Counted from the stretch's first letter, positions 17,732 to 26,270 are shown. The stretch is 36,704 bases of DNA from Bacillota bacterium (GCA_023400055.1 JAEXFN010000025.1:1-36704), one strand, 5' to 3'. Numbers and translations are program-made. Notes: generated from the sequence alone by a model not told the origin.

Positions 17732-18731
17732 TCAGCTCATCCTCCCTGCCGCGGGAGATAACCAGCTCGCCGGAGTCTTCCAGCTGCCGGACCACATTGA
17801 CGATCCGCTGTTGCGCGTCTTCCACGTCGCGCAGCCGCACCGGACCGAGCATATTCATATCTTCCTTGAGGATCTCCACCGCCCGTTTGGACATGTTGCG
17901 GAAGACCAGATCCTTCACCTCGTCGCTGGCGGTCTTCAACGCCAAAGACAGATCCTTGGTATCGACTTCGCGCAGGAAGCGTTGGACAGCGCGGTTGTCC
18001 AGCATGATAATATCCTCGAAGACGAACATCCGTCGCTTGATTTCGTCGGCCAAATCCGGATTCTCCTCCGCCAGGGTCTCCAGGATAGTTTTCTCCGTTC
18101 CCCGATCCACCCGGTTTAAAATGTTAACAACCGATTCCAAACCGCCGGCGATCGAGAAGTCCTGCATGACAAAGGAGGAAAGTTTCTTCTCCAGCACTAC
18201 TTCGATCTCTCGGATTACCTCCGGCGAAGTCCGGTCCATGGTGGCGATGCGTTTGGCGACTTCCACTTGCTGCTGCGGCGGCAAGGCCGAAATAATAATC
18301 CCGGCTTGTTCGGGGCTGAGATAGGCCATGACCAACGCGATGGTCTGCGGGTGTTCGTTTTGGATAAAGTTCAACAATTGACTCGGTTCCGTCTTGCGGG
18401 CAAAATCAAACGGTCGAATCGCCAGGGACGCGGTGAGCTTATACATGATCTCGTCGGCCTTTTGCGGCCCCACGGCCTTCTCCAAAAGCTCACGGGCGTT
18501 CTCGACTCCACCCGACAAAATATACTCCTGCGCCTGATAAATCTGATGGAACTCTTCCAACACCTTATCTTTCAGATCATTCGGAACGCGCCGTAAATTG
18601 GCAATCTCCAGACTAAGTTCCTCAATCTCATCTTCCCGCATATGTTTCATCACCCGGGCCGAGACTTCGGTACCTAACGAAAGCAATAGGATTGCCGCTT
18701 TTTGTTTTCCCGATAATTCCTGTAATTTCAC
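17724..18731 (-). CDS. fliG: flagellar motor switch protein FliG
   Basis: Rotor protein that contacts MotA and generates torque. All three helical domains are present: N-terminal (LSGKQKAAILLLSLGTEVSA), middle (FIQNEHPQTIALVMAYL) and C-terminal (about 230-330, with NRAVQRFLREVDTKDLSLAL). A GTG at 18740 lies inside the GGAG ribosome site, so the GTG at 18729-18731, eight bases downstream, is preferred; it gives 335 residues, normal for FliG. It follows fliF after about 100 bp and overlaps fliH. Confidence 0.96.
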   Translation of the reverse strand: MKLQELSGKQKAAILLLSLGTEVSARVMKHMREDEIEELSLEIANLRRVPNDLKDKVLEEFHQIYQAQEYILSGGVENARELLEKAVGPQKADEIMYKLTASLAIRPFDFARKTEPSQLLNFIQNEHPQTIALVMAYLSPEQAGIIISALPPQQQVEVAKRIATMDRTSPEVIREIEVVLEKKLSSFVMQDFSIAGGLESVVNILNRVDRGTEKTILETLAEENPDLADEIKRRMFVFEDIIMLDNRAVQRFLREVDTKDLSLALKTASDEVKDLVFRNMSKRAVEILKEDMNMLGPVRLRDVEDAQQRIVNVVRQLEDSGELVISRGREDELIV

Positions 18732-18829
18732 GCGTGTCACTCCAAATCGATATGTCGGATCCCCAGACGTTGCAAGCCCGGCCGAGCGCGGCGGATCACC
18801 AACGCCCGGAGAAAAGCCTTGTCACGCTG

Positions 18830-20362
18830 CTAATTATCTTCCGAGAGCCAGGTCTTCAATAAAACCGCCACATCCTCCGGGTTTTGCTTCGCATACCGTT
18901 CCAGATCGGCCTGGCGGTTCTGTTTGAGCCGTTCTTCCAGAGAAACCTCCTCGGCCGCCGCCAGCTCGGCGACAGCTTCATCGGTGACCATCTGATCGAC
19001 AGTGGCGCCGACGACTGTTTGCGGTTCTTCCTCCACCGATTTGGGCTTGGAGCGGGCTTTACCGATCAAAATAGCGATGATGACCAGCAGCACTGCTGCC
19101 ACACCGAGCGGAATCGCCAAGGAAGCATTGGCTTTCGGAGTCGCGGGTTGCGCCGGTTTCGTAAAGCCGATAGTTTCCACCGTCAACTGATCCCCGCGAT
19201 CGGCGCTGAATCCAATGGCGGCGCCCACGGTGTTAATGACCTTTTGACGGACCGCTTCCGGCAGGTTGCCATCGACCCAAACTCCGACCGACATCCTTTT
19301 GACCTTGCCCGGAGTCGCGATCCGGTATTCTTCAACTTTGTTAATCTCGTAGTTGACGGTCCGTTCCGATTTATCGGTGCTAAAACCATTGTTGCCGTTG
19401 TCACTGGCTTTGTACTGCGTAACGTTGGTATCCGTTCCCGGAATGCCGCCGGCCGCCCCGTTGCTCCCTTGGGTGGTTTCGGTCTTCTCCTGCTCGCTGC
19501 GGGGCACGCCTTTATCGCCGAAAGTCTCGCTTTTAACTTCCTGGTAGTCGAGGTCCAAATCGGCATTGACCCGGACCACGGCTTTATTGAAACCGAAAAC
19601 TTTGGTTAACATGCTTTCGATCCGTCTTTCGGCCATGGTCTCGTAATCCGACTTGATGGTAAAGGCATCGGAGACCGTATTCAAATTGGGCTTGCCCTTA
19701 TGTTCCGGCTGCAGCTGCGCCGTGAGATCGTTGGCGTAATTATCGATAATGGTAATATTGTCCCGTTTCAAACCGGTACTGGTGGCGACCAGATTGGCGA
19801 TGGCCTCCACCTGCTCGGTGCTCAAGACGCCCGGCGCCCGCAGTTGCAATTGGACCGAAGCCGTTCCCACCGGTTTATCATCAGCAAACAGATAATCCGA
19901 GGAATCGGGGATGTTCAGCAACACTTTGGCATCCTGGATTCCCTCCACCTGTTGCAGGGTCCGGCTCAATTCGCCGGCAATGGCGCGCTGTTTGTTGATC
20001 TCATTGGTAAAATCGGTGGTGCTGAAAGAATTTTTATCAAAGATCTCCCAGCCGACCACTCCGCCGTGAGGAATGCCCTCTTTTAACAGATTGGCGCGTA
20101 CCGATAACGCATTGGGGACTTCGAGACCGCCGCTGGCCGAGGTGCGGTAAGGGACCCGCTGCTCGTCAAGTTTGGCAATAATCTCGCTGCGGTCTTGTTC
20201 GTTAAGGCGGGAATAGAGCAATTCATATCGGGGCGAACCGAGCCATTTTACCATAAACAGGATCGAACCCGCCACTAATAGCAGAACCACCACCGCAGCG
20301 ATTCGCTTGGTGGTGTCCATCTGATTCCAAATATTCTTCACTTGCGAAATGAGTTCGCTCAC
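18830..20362 (-). CDS. fliF: flagellar MS-ring protein FliF
   Basis: Forms the membrane-embedded MS ring on which the rod, export gate and switch are built. The 510-residue product has a first membrane helix at about residues 19-40, YscJ-like ring-building motifs (YELLYSRLNEQD, then GLEVP), the second ring domain ending near residue 400, a second membrane helix at about 420-442 and a C-terminal FliG-binding tail rich in acidic residues (EDVAVLLKTWLSED). GTG start with AGGAGA six bases upstream. It is separated from fliE by an unusually long 302-bp gap that contains a palindromic repeat element. Confidence 0.97.
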   Translation of the reverse strand: MSELISQVKNIWNQMDTTKRIAAVVVLLLVAGSILFMVKWLGSPRYELLYSRLNEQDRSEIIAKLDEQRVPYRTSASGGLEVPNALSVRANLLKEGIPHGGVVGWEIFDKNSFSTTDFTNEINKQRAIAGELSRTLQQVEGIQDAKVLLNIPDSSDYLFADDKPVGTASVQLQLRAPGVLSTEQVEAIANLVATSTGLKRDNITIIDNYANDLTAQLQPEHKGKPNLNTVSDAFTIKSDYETMAERRIESMLTKVFGFNKAVVRVNADLDLDYQEVKSETFGDKGVPRSEQEKTETTQGSNGAAGGIPGTDTNVTQYKASDNGNNGFSTDKSERTVNYEINKVEEYRIATPGKVKRMSVGVWVDGNLPEAVRQKVINTVGAAIGFSADRGDQLTVETIGFTKPAQPATPKANASLAIPLGVAAVLLVIIAILIGKARSKPKSVEEEPQTVVGATVDQMVTDEAVAELAAAEEVSLEERLKQNRQADLERYAKQNPEDVAVLLKTWLSEDN

Positions 20363-20530
20363 TATGGTCTCCTGTTAAGTCGGGACTTCAGGCGGGACAA
20401 CATCATCCCGGCTAAAAACGAGAAATCTCGACTGCTATATATCAATGTATCGGGTCAAAGGTATAACGCTCCCGGGTTCCTAAAGCGCATAGTGGCGCCG
20501 TTCATTGCCGGGTTTTGACGACATGACCTA

Positions 20531-20657
20531 AAAACGTTGTGATAAACCCTAACCGAAGGGCAGATTGAACACAAAAGCTCAGAGAAGCAAGGGATAAAGT
20601 CGTTAAAATGGACTTCATAAGATTTTTTGATTCGTCAGACTTTATCCCATGGCTTCT
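20531..20657 (+). repeat. dispersed palindromic repeat element, copy A
   Basis: About 127 bp in the 302-bp gap between fliE and fliF. It has an imperfect terminal inverted repeat: 20583-20601 (AGAAGCaaGGGATAAAGTC) pairs with 20638-20657 (GACTTTATCCCatGGCTTCT). A smaller hairpin (CCCT/AGGG, around 20547-20560) lies to its left. A second copy lies in opposite orientation at 32401-32530; 37 bases (20566-20602) are identical between them. There is no coding potential of its own. The rest of the gap (20363-20530) shows no gene or clear promoter. The element looks like a small non-autonomous repeat (MITE/REP-like). Confidence 0.85.
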
Positions 20658-20664
20658 AATGCTT

Positions 20665-20973
20665 TTAAAACTGGGTCCGCATAATTTCCTGATAGGATTC
20701 AACCACTTTATTCCGGACCTGAATGGTCATTTCCAGGGCAAGGCTGGCTTTTTGAGTGACAATCATGGCCTGCTGGACATTGTCAAGGGTTCCGGCGGCC
20801 AATTGCTGATCGGTTTGGGCGGACTGAAGTTGCAATTGATTTACATCGGCCAACGCATCCTGCAACATCTTGCCGAAGTCGGCCGACTGTTCCGCAGAAT
20901 TGCTGTCCGTGGCTTTATTCAAAAAACCCTGCGGAGATCCGAGCGCCGTCGGAATGATCATGGGAATCGCCAT
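20665..20973 (-). CDS. fliE: flagellar hook-basal body protein FliE
   Basis: Adaptor that joins the MS ring to the proximal rod. The 102-residue product has the family C-terminal half: DFGKMLQDALADVNQLQLQS, then a helix with MIVTQKASLALEMTIQVRNK and the end YQEIMRTQF. ATG start with GGAGG upstream. It follows flgC after 14 bp. The stop lies just beyond the palindromic element, so the hairpin would form right after the fliE coding region in the transcript. Confidence 0.96.
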   Translation of the reverse strand: MAIPMIIPTALGSPQGFLNKATDSNSAEQSADFGKMLQDALADVNQLQLQSAQTDQQLAAGTLDNVQQAMIVTQKASLALEMTIQVRNKVVESYQEIMRTQF

Positions 20974-20987
20974 TTGCTAATCCTCCG

Positions 20988-21419
20988 TCAAATCTTCGCC
21001 AGATCGAGGGCGGTCCGAAAAACGTCCTTGGCGGAATTGAACGCCGTGACGTTGGCTTCGTAAGCCCGGCTGGCGGTAATCAGATTAACCATTTCAATCA
21101 CTGGATTGATGTCGGGATAAGCTACATAACCCTGGGCGTCGGCATCCGGATGGGAGGGGTCGTAAACCAAACGGGGAGGCTTGTTCTCCTTGGTGATCGC
21201 CGCGACTCGCACCCCGGCGCCGCGCGAAACCGGCCGGCCGTCCGCGTCGAGGGTTTGATCGAGCACCTCGGCGAAGACCGGCACCTCCCGCTGGTAGGGT
21301 CCCCCCGCCGCGGTGCGGGTGGTGTTGGCGTTGGCGATATTATTGGAGATCAGGTCCATTCGCAGCCGTTCGGCAGTCAACGCGCTGGCATTGATATCAA
21401 AATTTCGGAAAAGGTTCAT
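20988..21419 (-). CDS. flgC: flagellar basal-body rod protein FlgC
   Basis: Proximal rod subunit. The 143-residue product starts with the rod-type helix (FDINASALTAERLRMDLISN) and NIANANTTR motif, and ends with the FlgC-typical MVNLITASRAYEANVTAFNS. ATG with GAGGGGAAA upstream, 3 bp after the flgB stop. Confidence 0.97.
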   Translation of the reverse strand: MNLFRNFDINASALTAERLRMDLISNNIANANTTRTAAGGPYQREVPVFAEVLDQTLDADGRPVSRGAGVRVAAITKENKPPRLVYDPSHPDADAQGYVAYPDINPVIEMVNLITASRAYEANVTAFNSAKDVFRTALDLAKI

Positions 21420-21422
21420 CGC

Positions 21423-21836
21423 TTATTTCCCCTCGATAGCCATTTTCAAGCGCGAAATCTGCTGTTTCCAGGAAGCGGCCAAAGCTTGAAAATGCAAAGT
21501 GTTCTCGGCGTCGCGGGCCATCTCGAACTCCACGTCGACATTGTTGCCGTCCTCCCGGGCGGCGGTCTGCCATTCCCGGGTCACTTGAAATTGGGACGCG
21601 GTTCCGTCATCCGCCGTGGCGGAGAGATGCCGGGCATCGGTGCGGGTCATCGGCAGCGCGGCATCATTGGTCGCGGTCGCGTCAGCCAAAACGCTGGCAA
21701 AATCCAAATCGACCCGTTTATAGTTGGGGGTGTTCACATTGGCGAGGTTATGGGCAATCAACTGGCTTCGAAGCGCGGTGGCATCCATGGAGCGTTCCAA
21801 ATTGCGGGTGACCGGGCTGTTAAGAAAGTCGAGCAA
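21423..21836 (-). CDS. flgB: flagellar basal-body rod protein FlgB
   Basis: Proximal rod subunit and first gene of the operon. The 137-residue product has the rod-protein motif ALRSQLIAHNLANVNTPNYK near the N-terminus and a C-terminal helix (FQALAASWKQQISRLKMAIE). The start is TTG with GAGGTGATT upstream. A sigma-D-like promoter lies about 35 bp upstream of the start codon. Confidence 0.96.
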   Translation of the reverse strand: MLDFLNSPVTRNLERSMDATALRSQLIAHNLANVNTPNYKRVDLDFASVLADATATNDAALPMTRTDARHLSATADDGTASQFQVTREWQTAAREDGNNVDVEFEMARDAENTLHFQALAASWKQQISRLKMAIEGK

Positions 21837-21869
21837 TCGTAATCACCTCACGTAGTAGTCCTACATCAT

Positions 21870-21896
21870 TTATCGGATTATTGGAGAGAAAGTTTA
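21870..21896 (-). promoter_or_regulatory. candidate sigma-D/FliA (sigma-28) promoter of the flagellar operon
   Basis: On the minus strand TAAA (21893-21896) is followed after exactly 15 bases by TCCGATAA (21870-21877). The sigma-28 consensus is TAAA-N15-GCCGATAT, so the -35 is perfect, the spacing is perfect and 6 of 8 bases of the -10 match. It ends 33 bases before the flgB start codon. Confidence 0.7.
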
Positions 21897-22003
21897 GCAA
21901 TTTTTTCGGGATTTTGTCGGGAAAAGGCGAAAAAAGGGATTTCTCACCGGATAAATGCCCTGATTTAACGTATATTGGCGGCGACCCCGGCGCCGGAAGG
22001 CAT

Positions 22004-22039
22004 GCCAAAGGCTCCGGAGGTTCATCCGGAGCCTTTGGC
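22004..22039 (-). terminator. hairpin downstream of lepB
   Basis: Perfect 15-bp inverted repeat (22004-22018 with 22025-22039, 6-base loop) starting 55 bases after the lepB stop codon. Its arms carry AAAGG/CCTTT at the base but there is no longer T run on either strand. It probably ends lepB transcription and insulates the flagellar promoter. Apart from the promoter, nothing else is seen between lepB and flgB. Confidence 0.65.
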
Positions 22040-22094
22040 GTCCCCGATAAGGTTATCGTCAGGCCTTCCAGCGGGTTCGGGCCGATCCGCCGCT

Positions 22095-22748
22095 TTATCT
22101 GATGGGCTTGCCAAGCTCTTTCAGCCGGATGCGGCGCCGTTCCTTGTCGTAACTCCAGAAGACCACCAGCGGCGTTCCGAAGACATTCCGGACCGGCACG
22201 AAACCCCAGTACCGCGAGTCCCACGAATGATCGCGGTTGTCGCCCAGCACCAAGAGATGGTTCTCCGGAACAACCACCGGGCCGTAATCGGAACGCGAAT
22301 CGTCCGGCACGGCCGGATCGTACTGCGCATAGGGCTCGGGCAGCGGATTTCCGTCGATATAAGCCACCTTCCCCCGGAGCGCCACTCGCTCGCCGGGCAG
22401 GCCGACCACCCGCTTGACGTAATTCAGCTTCGGATTTTGGGGCAGTTTGAAGATTACAATATCGCCGCGGCGGATCGGCCGCAAGCCCGGCAGCTTGATC
22501 GCGGTGAACCGGAGGAAACCGCCGAAAATGGCCGGCAGCGCCAGATAACGGCTGTTGGCCATGATCGTCGGTTCCATCGATCCGGTCGGCGTAGCGTAGG
22601 AGGCCAGGATCAACGGTTGGATCACCAGGAAGGTCACGATAAACGCCAGGCCCAACTGGCATATTTCTCCGGCCGCCTGGCGCAGCCACGGCAATTGGAC
22701 GAGAATGGCCTGACAATGCGCTATGAAACTGGCCCATCCGATCCCCAT
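22095..22748 (-). CDS. lepB: signal peptidase I (type I, LepB/SipS)
   Basis: Membrane-bound serine protease that removes signal peptides from exported proteins. The 217-residue product has one N-terminal membrane helix (about 31-50), the catalytic Ser57 in PTGSMEPTI, the catalytic Lys112 in YVKRVVGLPGE, and the conserved C-terminal box GDNRDHSWDSRYWGFVP. ATG start with GAGG nine bases upstream. It is followed by a 15-bp hairpin. It lies between the PHP gene and the flagellar operon, with no functional link evident. Confidence 0.95.
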   Translation of the reverse strand: MGIGWASFIAHCQAILVQLPWLRQAAGEICQLGLAFIVTFLVIQPLILASYATPTGSMEPTIMANSRYLALPAIFGGFLRFTAIKLPGLRPIRRGDIVIFKLPQNPKLNYVKRVVGLPGERVALRGKVAYIDGNPLPEPYAQYDPAVPDDSRSDYGPVVVPENHLLVLGDNRDHSWDSRYWGFVPVRNVFGTPLVVFWSYDKERRRIRLKELGKPIR

Positions 22749-22879
22749 CTATCGCAGCCTCATTTCATTCATCCTAAAAATAAGATTCCCAGGCCATGCT
22801 AACCGCGGTCCACGGACCGGGGCCGCTCCGTGCAACGGCTGCGGCGGGCAAAAAGTCCCGCGACCGGACGGTTTCACAC

Positions 22880-23611
22880 TCACACTCCGGCGGCGGCGAT
22901 CCGCTGGCTTCTTTCCCCAAGGTAGGCCTCAAACTTGGCCAGCGAAGTATTCAGCACCAGCTCCTCGGGCATCGCCACCGCTTCCAGCAGACGGCGGACC
23001 TCGGCGAAGTCCCCGATCTCCGTGCTGAAATGGGCGTCGCTGCTGGTGACAATCCGCACCCCCGCCGCCTTGCAGCGGGCGGCGAACTCCCGGCAGTTCC
23101 CGGCGCTGCCCGCCCGGGCCGTGAAAGAATGATTGTTAATCTCGATCAACTTGTGGTACTGGCGGGCCGCCGCCACCACCTGATCGATGGCCACCGGAAA
23201 CTGGGGATTGCCCGGATGGGCTATCGCGTCGATGAGCGGATTTTGCAGCACGCGGATCAGGGCCGCCGTATGTTCGGCGGCAGTGGCCGGCGTAAGACAG
23301 AGATCATGCAGGCTGGCGATGGCGAACTCCAGCTTTTTCAGGGTGCTGCCGGGGAGATCCAGCTGGCCTTGGTAATCGGTGATATTCACCTCGGCGCCCT
23401 TGATGACGCGGACCCCCTCCAGCATTGGGGGGATGGCCTTCAAGTTTTCAAAATAGACCCGGGTGGGCGCGCCGAGCATCGCCGGGCCGTGATCGGTGAC
23501 CGCGAACGCCGCCAGGCCTTTGGCCTTGGCCGCCCGGGCATTCTCCTGAACGGTGCTGTAAGCGTGGCCGCTGACCAGGGTGTGGGTATGCGTGTCGAGG
23601 ACCAGTTGCAA
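22880..23611 (-). CDS. PHP-domain phosphoesterase (YcdX-like)
   Basis: Polymerase-and-histidinol-phosphatase family metal-dependent phosphoesterase, resembling Escherichia coli YcdX. The 243-residue product has metal-binding motifs DTHTHTLVSGHAYST at the N-terminus, VTDHGP, a Glu in KGAEVNI, IAHPGNPQF and a C-terminal TSSDAHFSTEIGDF, so the ligand set is complete. The start is taken as TTG at 23609-23611, seven bases after GGGAGG; the longer reading begins inside that ribosome site. Physiological substrate unknown. Confidence 0.88.
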   Translation of the reverse strand: MQLVLDTHTHTLVSGHAYSTVQENARAAKAKGLAAFAVTDHGPAMLGAPTRVYFENLKAIPPMLEGVRVIKGAEVNITDYQGQLDLPGSTLKKLEFAIASLHDLCLTPATAAEHTAALIRVLQNPLIDAIAHPGNPQFPVAIDQVVAAARQYHKLIEINNHSFTARAGSAGNCREFAARCKAAGVRIVTSSDAHFSTEIGDFAEVRRLLEAVAMPEELVLNTSLAKFEAYLGERSQRIAAAGV

Positions 23612-23702
23612 AATATCGCCTCCCAATCGCGAACATTTCTCGGAGATTGATTTCAGCGCAAAACCCTACTTTCCTTGTTAAAAAAGTGTATCAGCGGACC
23701 AT

Positions 23703-23736
23703 AAAAAAAGTCGCCGGCCTTTTGGCAGCCGCTTTA
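23703..23736 (-). terminator. weak terminator-like structure upstream of the PHP gene
   Basis: On the minus strand AAAGCGGCTG...CGGCGACTTTTTTT can form an imperfect stem followed by a seven-T run (23703-23709). It lies downstream of the tandem array and the PaaK-like gene and may end that transcription unit. The stem contains mismatches. Confidence 0.35.
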
Positions 23737-23779
23737 TCCCCCGAAATGACCCCCGGCAATGCCCGCCAGAGAATATTTT

Positions 23780-24000
23780 GTTACTAAATAATCTATGGCG
23801 GTCACTGCCATAGATCATTCAGTAACAGAATGATCATCGACAATCACTGCCATAGATCATTCAGTAACAAAATGATCATCGACAATCACTGCCATAGATC
23901 ATTCAGTAACAGAATGATCATCGGCGGTCACTGCCATAGATCATTTAGTAACAGAATAAACAACGGCAGTTACTGCCGGAGGATAATCATTCACAAAATC
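23780..24000. repeat. 42-bp tandem repeat array rich in palindromes
   Basis: Four clear 42-bp units (from 23788, 23830, 23872 and 23914) and at least one degenerate unit after them. Nested inverted repeats occur: a 20-bp arm at 23780-23799 pairs with 23807-23826 with two mismatches, and each unit holds GATCATTC-agtaaca-GAATGATC. The plus strand is open from 23788 to about 24030, reading a 14-residue peptide repeated as MIIDNHCHRSFSNR with variants. There is no spacer structure. It fills most of the 500-bp gap between the PHP and PaaK-like genes, in which no other gene is seen. Confidence 0.9.
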
Positions 24001-24129
24001 GGCTCCGACGGTTGCTGCCGAACGAGGTAAAGGATCGTCTGAACCTTGATTCATAGGATTCACGGATTGGCATGATTGTTAAAAATCAAGGGAATCTCAC
24101 AATCCGATGCATCATGGTTCGGACGAGGC

Positions 24130-25488
24130 TTAGGATGAAGCCCGGGACAGATTGGACTTGACCAACGGCGTCTTGCCGGAGGCGGCTTGGGGAATGGCGA
24201 CTACCCGCTGGACCGCGATCCGCGGAGCGACCGCCCCTTGTTTTTCCAGCGCCCGGCGTACGGCGGCGGCGAGCCCCGCTTCATCCAACTCCCCGCGGAC
24301 GCCGCTCAAGAGCAAATGCAAGCCATCGGCCTCCTGCGCCACTTGCCAGCCATTCACCGGCAGCGCGTCCATGATGGCATGAAAGACGATCGGATGGACA
24401 TCCACGCTTCCACCCGCCGCGTCGGGGAAGGTCAGGATCTCGTGAACCCGCCCTTGGATATCGTCGATCAGCCGAAAGGGACGCCCGCAAGGGCATGGTT
24501 CGGGCGAAAGTCGCAGACTATCATCCAGCTCGTAGCGGATCAGGGGCTGGGAGCGGTTGCCGAGGACCGTCACCAGCAGCTTTTCTCCATATTCACCCGC
24601 CGGCACCGGACGGTTGTCTCTGTCGACCAGCTCGATGATTGCCAGATCCTCCTGAAGATGCATCCCCCGGTGCCGGTCGCATTCAGCGCCGATGCCGCCG
24701 CAATCGGTGGTCCCATAGGCGTCGAAGAGCACTTCGCCCCATGCCGATACAGCGCGGCGCCGCGTTTCCCGCGTCAGCACCTCGGAACCGCTGATTACGG
24801 AGCGCGGCCTAATCCGCAGACTGCCGGCCAGTTGCGCATCGGCCAGGATGCGGATTAGCGAAGCGTAGGCCAAAAGCACCTCCGGTTGCCAGGCATTCAG
24901 ACGCGCGATGAGGTTGGCCGCCGGCTCGGCCGCGGTCAGCAGCAGGATCGGCATCCACCAGCTGCTCATGCTCTTCCCGCCCTGCGCCGACATGTGCGAG
25001 GGGTTGGTCGAAGTGATCTGGGCCATTTTAAGCCGGCGCGTCAGTTTCAGCTTGACGCCCGCCCATTCGAAAACGCGCAAAGCCTCGGCCTGCATGTCCA
25101 ACCATTCCGCACGGCTGGCCAGAAACAGTCCGGGATAGCCGCTGCTGCCGGAGGTCGAATTGACCACATAGCGCCCGCAGAAAAGCGCGTCGCCCCGCCG
25201 GTTCGCCGCGTATGCCCGGACATCCCGGAGCCGAACCGTCCGATCCGTCACGAGGTCGTCGAAATGTTCCATCGCCATGGCCTTGGTCAGCACCGGCAGT
25301 TCCTGCAAAGGGGCATCGTAGCGCCCTTTGTGGAACTGCTGGTAAAAAGGCGAATGCGCATAGGCGTACTCGCGCAGGCGACGCAACTCCCGGGCCTGGT
25401 ACGCCTCAAGCTGCTGCCGGGTCCAATGTTCCTGCGCCCGTAATTGCCGGCGTTTGGACAGTAGCCGCATAACCATTCCGATATCCAT
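24130..25488 (-). CDS. phenylacetate-CoA ligase (PaaK)-like adenylate-forming enzyme
   Basis: Member of the PaaK/CapK/F390-synthetase branch of adenylate-forming enzymes, which activate a carboxylate as an acyl-AMP and usually transfer it to CoA. The 452-residue product has an N-terminal helical region (LRRLREYAYAHSPFYQQF), the phosphate-loop motif STSGSSGYPG (about 111-120), the YGTTDCGGIGAEC adenine-binding block (about 247-259), the RYELDDSLRL hinge region, a CPCGRPF segment and a PaaK-type C-terminal domain. The substrate cannot be told. ATG with AGGAGGGA upstream. It lies 41 bp after a TetR gene, probably in the same operon. Confidence 0.82.
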   Translation of the reverse strand: MDIGMVMRLLSKRRQLRAQEHWTRQQLEAYQARELRRLREYAYAHSPFYQQFHKGRYDAPLQELPVLTKAMAMEHFDDLVTDRTVRLRDVRAYAANRRGDALFCGRYVVNSTSGSSGYPGLFLASRAEWLDMQAEALRVFEWAGVKLKLTRRLKMAQITSTNPSHMSAQGGKSMSSWWMPILLLTAAEPAANLIARLNAWQPEVLLAYASLIRILADAQLAGSLRIRPRSVISGSEVLTRETRRRAVSAWGEVLFDAYGTTDCGGIGAECDRHRGMHLQEDLAIIELVDRDNRPVPAGEYGEKLLVTVLGNRSQPLIRYELDDSLRLSPEPCPCGRPFRLIDDIQGRVHEILTFPDAAGGSVDVHPIVFHAIMDALPVNGWQVAQEADGLHLLLSGVRGELDEAGLAAAVRRALEKQGAVAPRIAVQRVVAIPQAASGKTPLVKSNLSRASS

Positions 25489-25529
25489 GGTATCCCTCCT
25501 GACTGTTCTTTTCCCGTGCTAAAATCGGT

Positions 25530-26225
25530 TTAAGGAATCAGCGATTTCGCCCTCTCTGGATCGGCCATCATCCCGGCAACCATAAAATCGATAAGATATT
25601 CCCGCACCCGTGCCAAAGATTCCCCTGAGGCCAGTTTCTCGTCGGGGAGCAAAATCCGGTATACGGGAAGAGAGGCCAGAAATGTTTGGCACATCTGCAA
25701 AACCAAAGAAAACTGGATCTTGGGAAGGAAAGCGGAACGGAGCAATCCGGCCTTCCAGGCCTTGGAAAAGAGGGTCGCGAATTGTTCGCTATTTCCGGCC
25801 GGGAGTTGCGAAGTGATCCTCGCCAGCATCTGCCAGCCGTCAGCCATTTCCCAGGTCAAAATGCGCACCAGCCGCGGGTGTGCCAGCAAATAATCGAAAA
25901 AGGTTTGAATCATGGTTTCAAGCAGAGCCCTAAACTGCCGCGCCTGGGAGAAGGCGGTTTCATTCTCGAGCCAAGGCGTGAATACGCGCGCCAGGAGTTC
26001 ATCCACTTCCCGGTCGGCGCGTTTGAGCACCTCGGCATAAAGGCCGAGCTTGTCGCCGAAATACCGGAAGATCAGGCCAGAATTGTAGCCTGAAGTCCTG
26101 GCGATGCTATCGATCCGCGCGCCAGCGAATCCGTGCTCAGCGAAGACCTCTTCCGCCGCATCCAGAATGGCTTCGCGCGTTTTCTGGGAATCACGCGCCC
26201 TTGGGTCCTGGTTTCCCGTCTGCAT
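25530..26225 (-). CDS. TetR/AcrR-family transcriptional regulator
   Basis: One-component repressor. The 231-residue product has the N-terminal TetR helix-turn-helix (about residues 15-60: KTREAILDAAEEVFAEHGFA, then IDSIARTSGYNSGLIFRYFG) and a helical ligand-binding C-terminal domain. ATG with GGAGAACGGAGG upstream. It is transcribed just before the PaaK-like gene, and a palindrome lies in its own promoter, so it probably autoregulates the pair in response to an acyl or aromatic acid ligand (inference). Confidence 0.9.
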   Translation of the reverse strand: MQTGNQDPRARDSQKTREAILDAAEEVFAEHGFAGARIDSIARTSGYNSGLIFRYFGDKLGLYAEVLKRADREVDELLARVFTPWLENETAFSQARQFRALLETMIQTFFDYLLAHPRLVRILTWEMADGWQMLARITSQLPAGNSEQFATLFSKAWKAGLLRSAFLPKIQFSLVLQMCQTFLASLPVYRILLPDEKLASGESLARVREYLIDFMVAGMMADPERAKSLIP

Positions 26226-26270
26226 CCTCCGTTCTCCTCGCTCAATTTCATCCCTAATTTATTTTGTTAT

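Noticed and set aside
20440..20460. Sigma-D-like -10 (CCCGATAC) upstream of fliF
   Set aside because: No TAAA-like -35 at 15 bases; the only match is the -10 core.
20502..20702. 66-codon minus-strand frame in the fliE-fliF gap
   Set aside because: It runs across the palindromic element and into fliE in another frame; no ribosome site and no family resemblance.
21820..22737. 305-codon minus-strand frame covering lepB
   Set aside because: It is a different frame over a convincing signal peptidase with all catalytic residues; composition Arg/Pro/Gly-rich like a shadow frame.
24061..24110. Terminator after the PaaK-like gene
   Set aside because: Only a 7-bp CGGATTG/CAATCCG pairing across a long loop and no T run.
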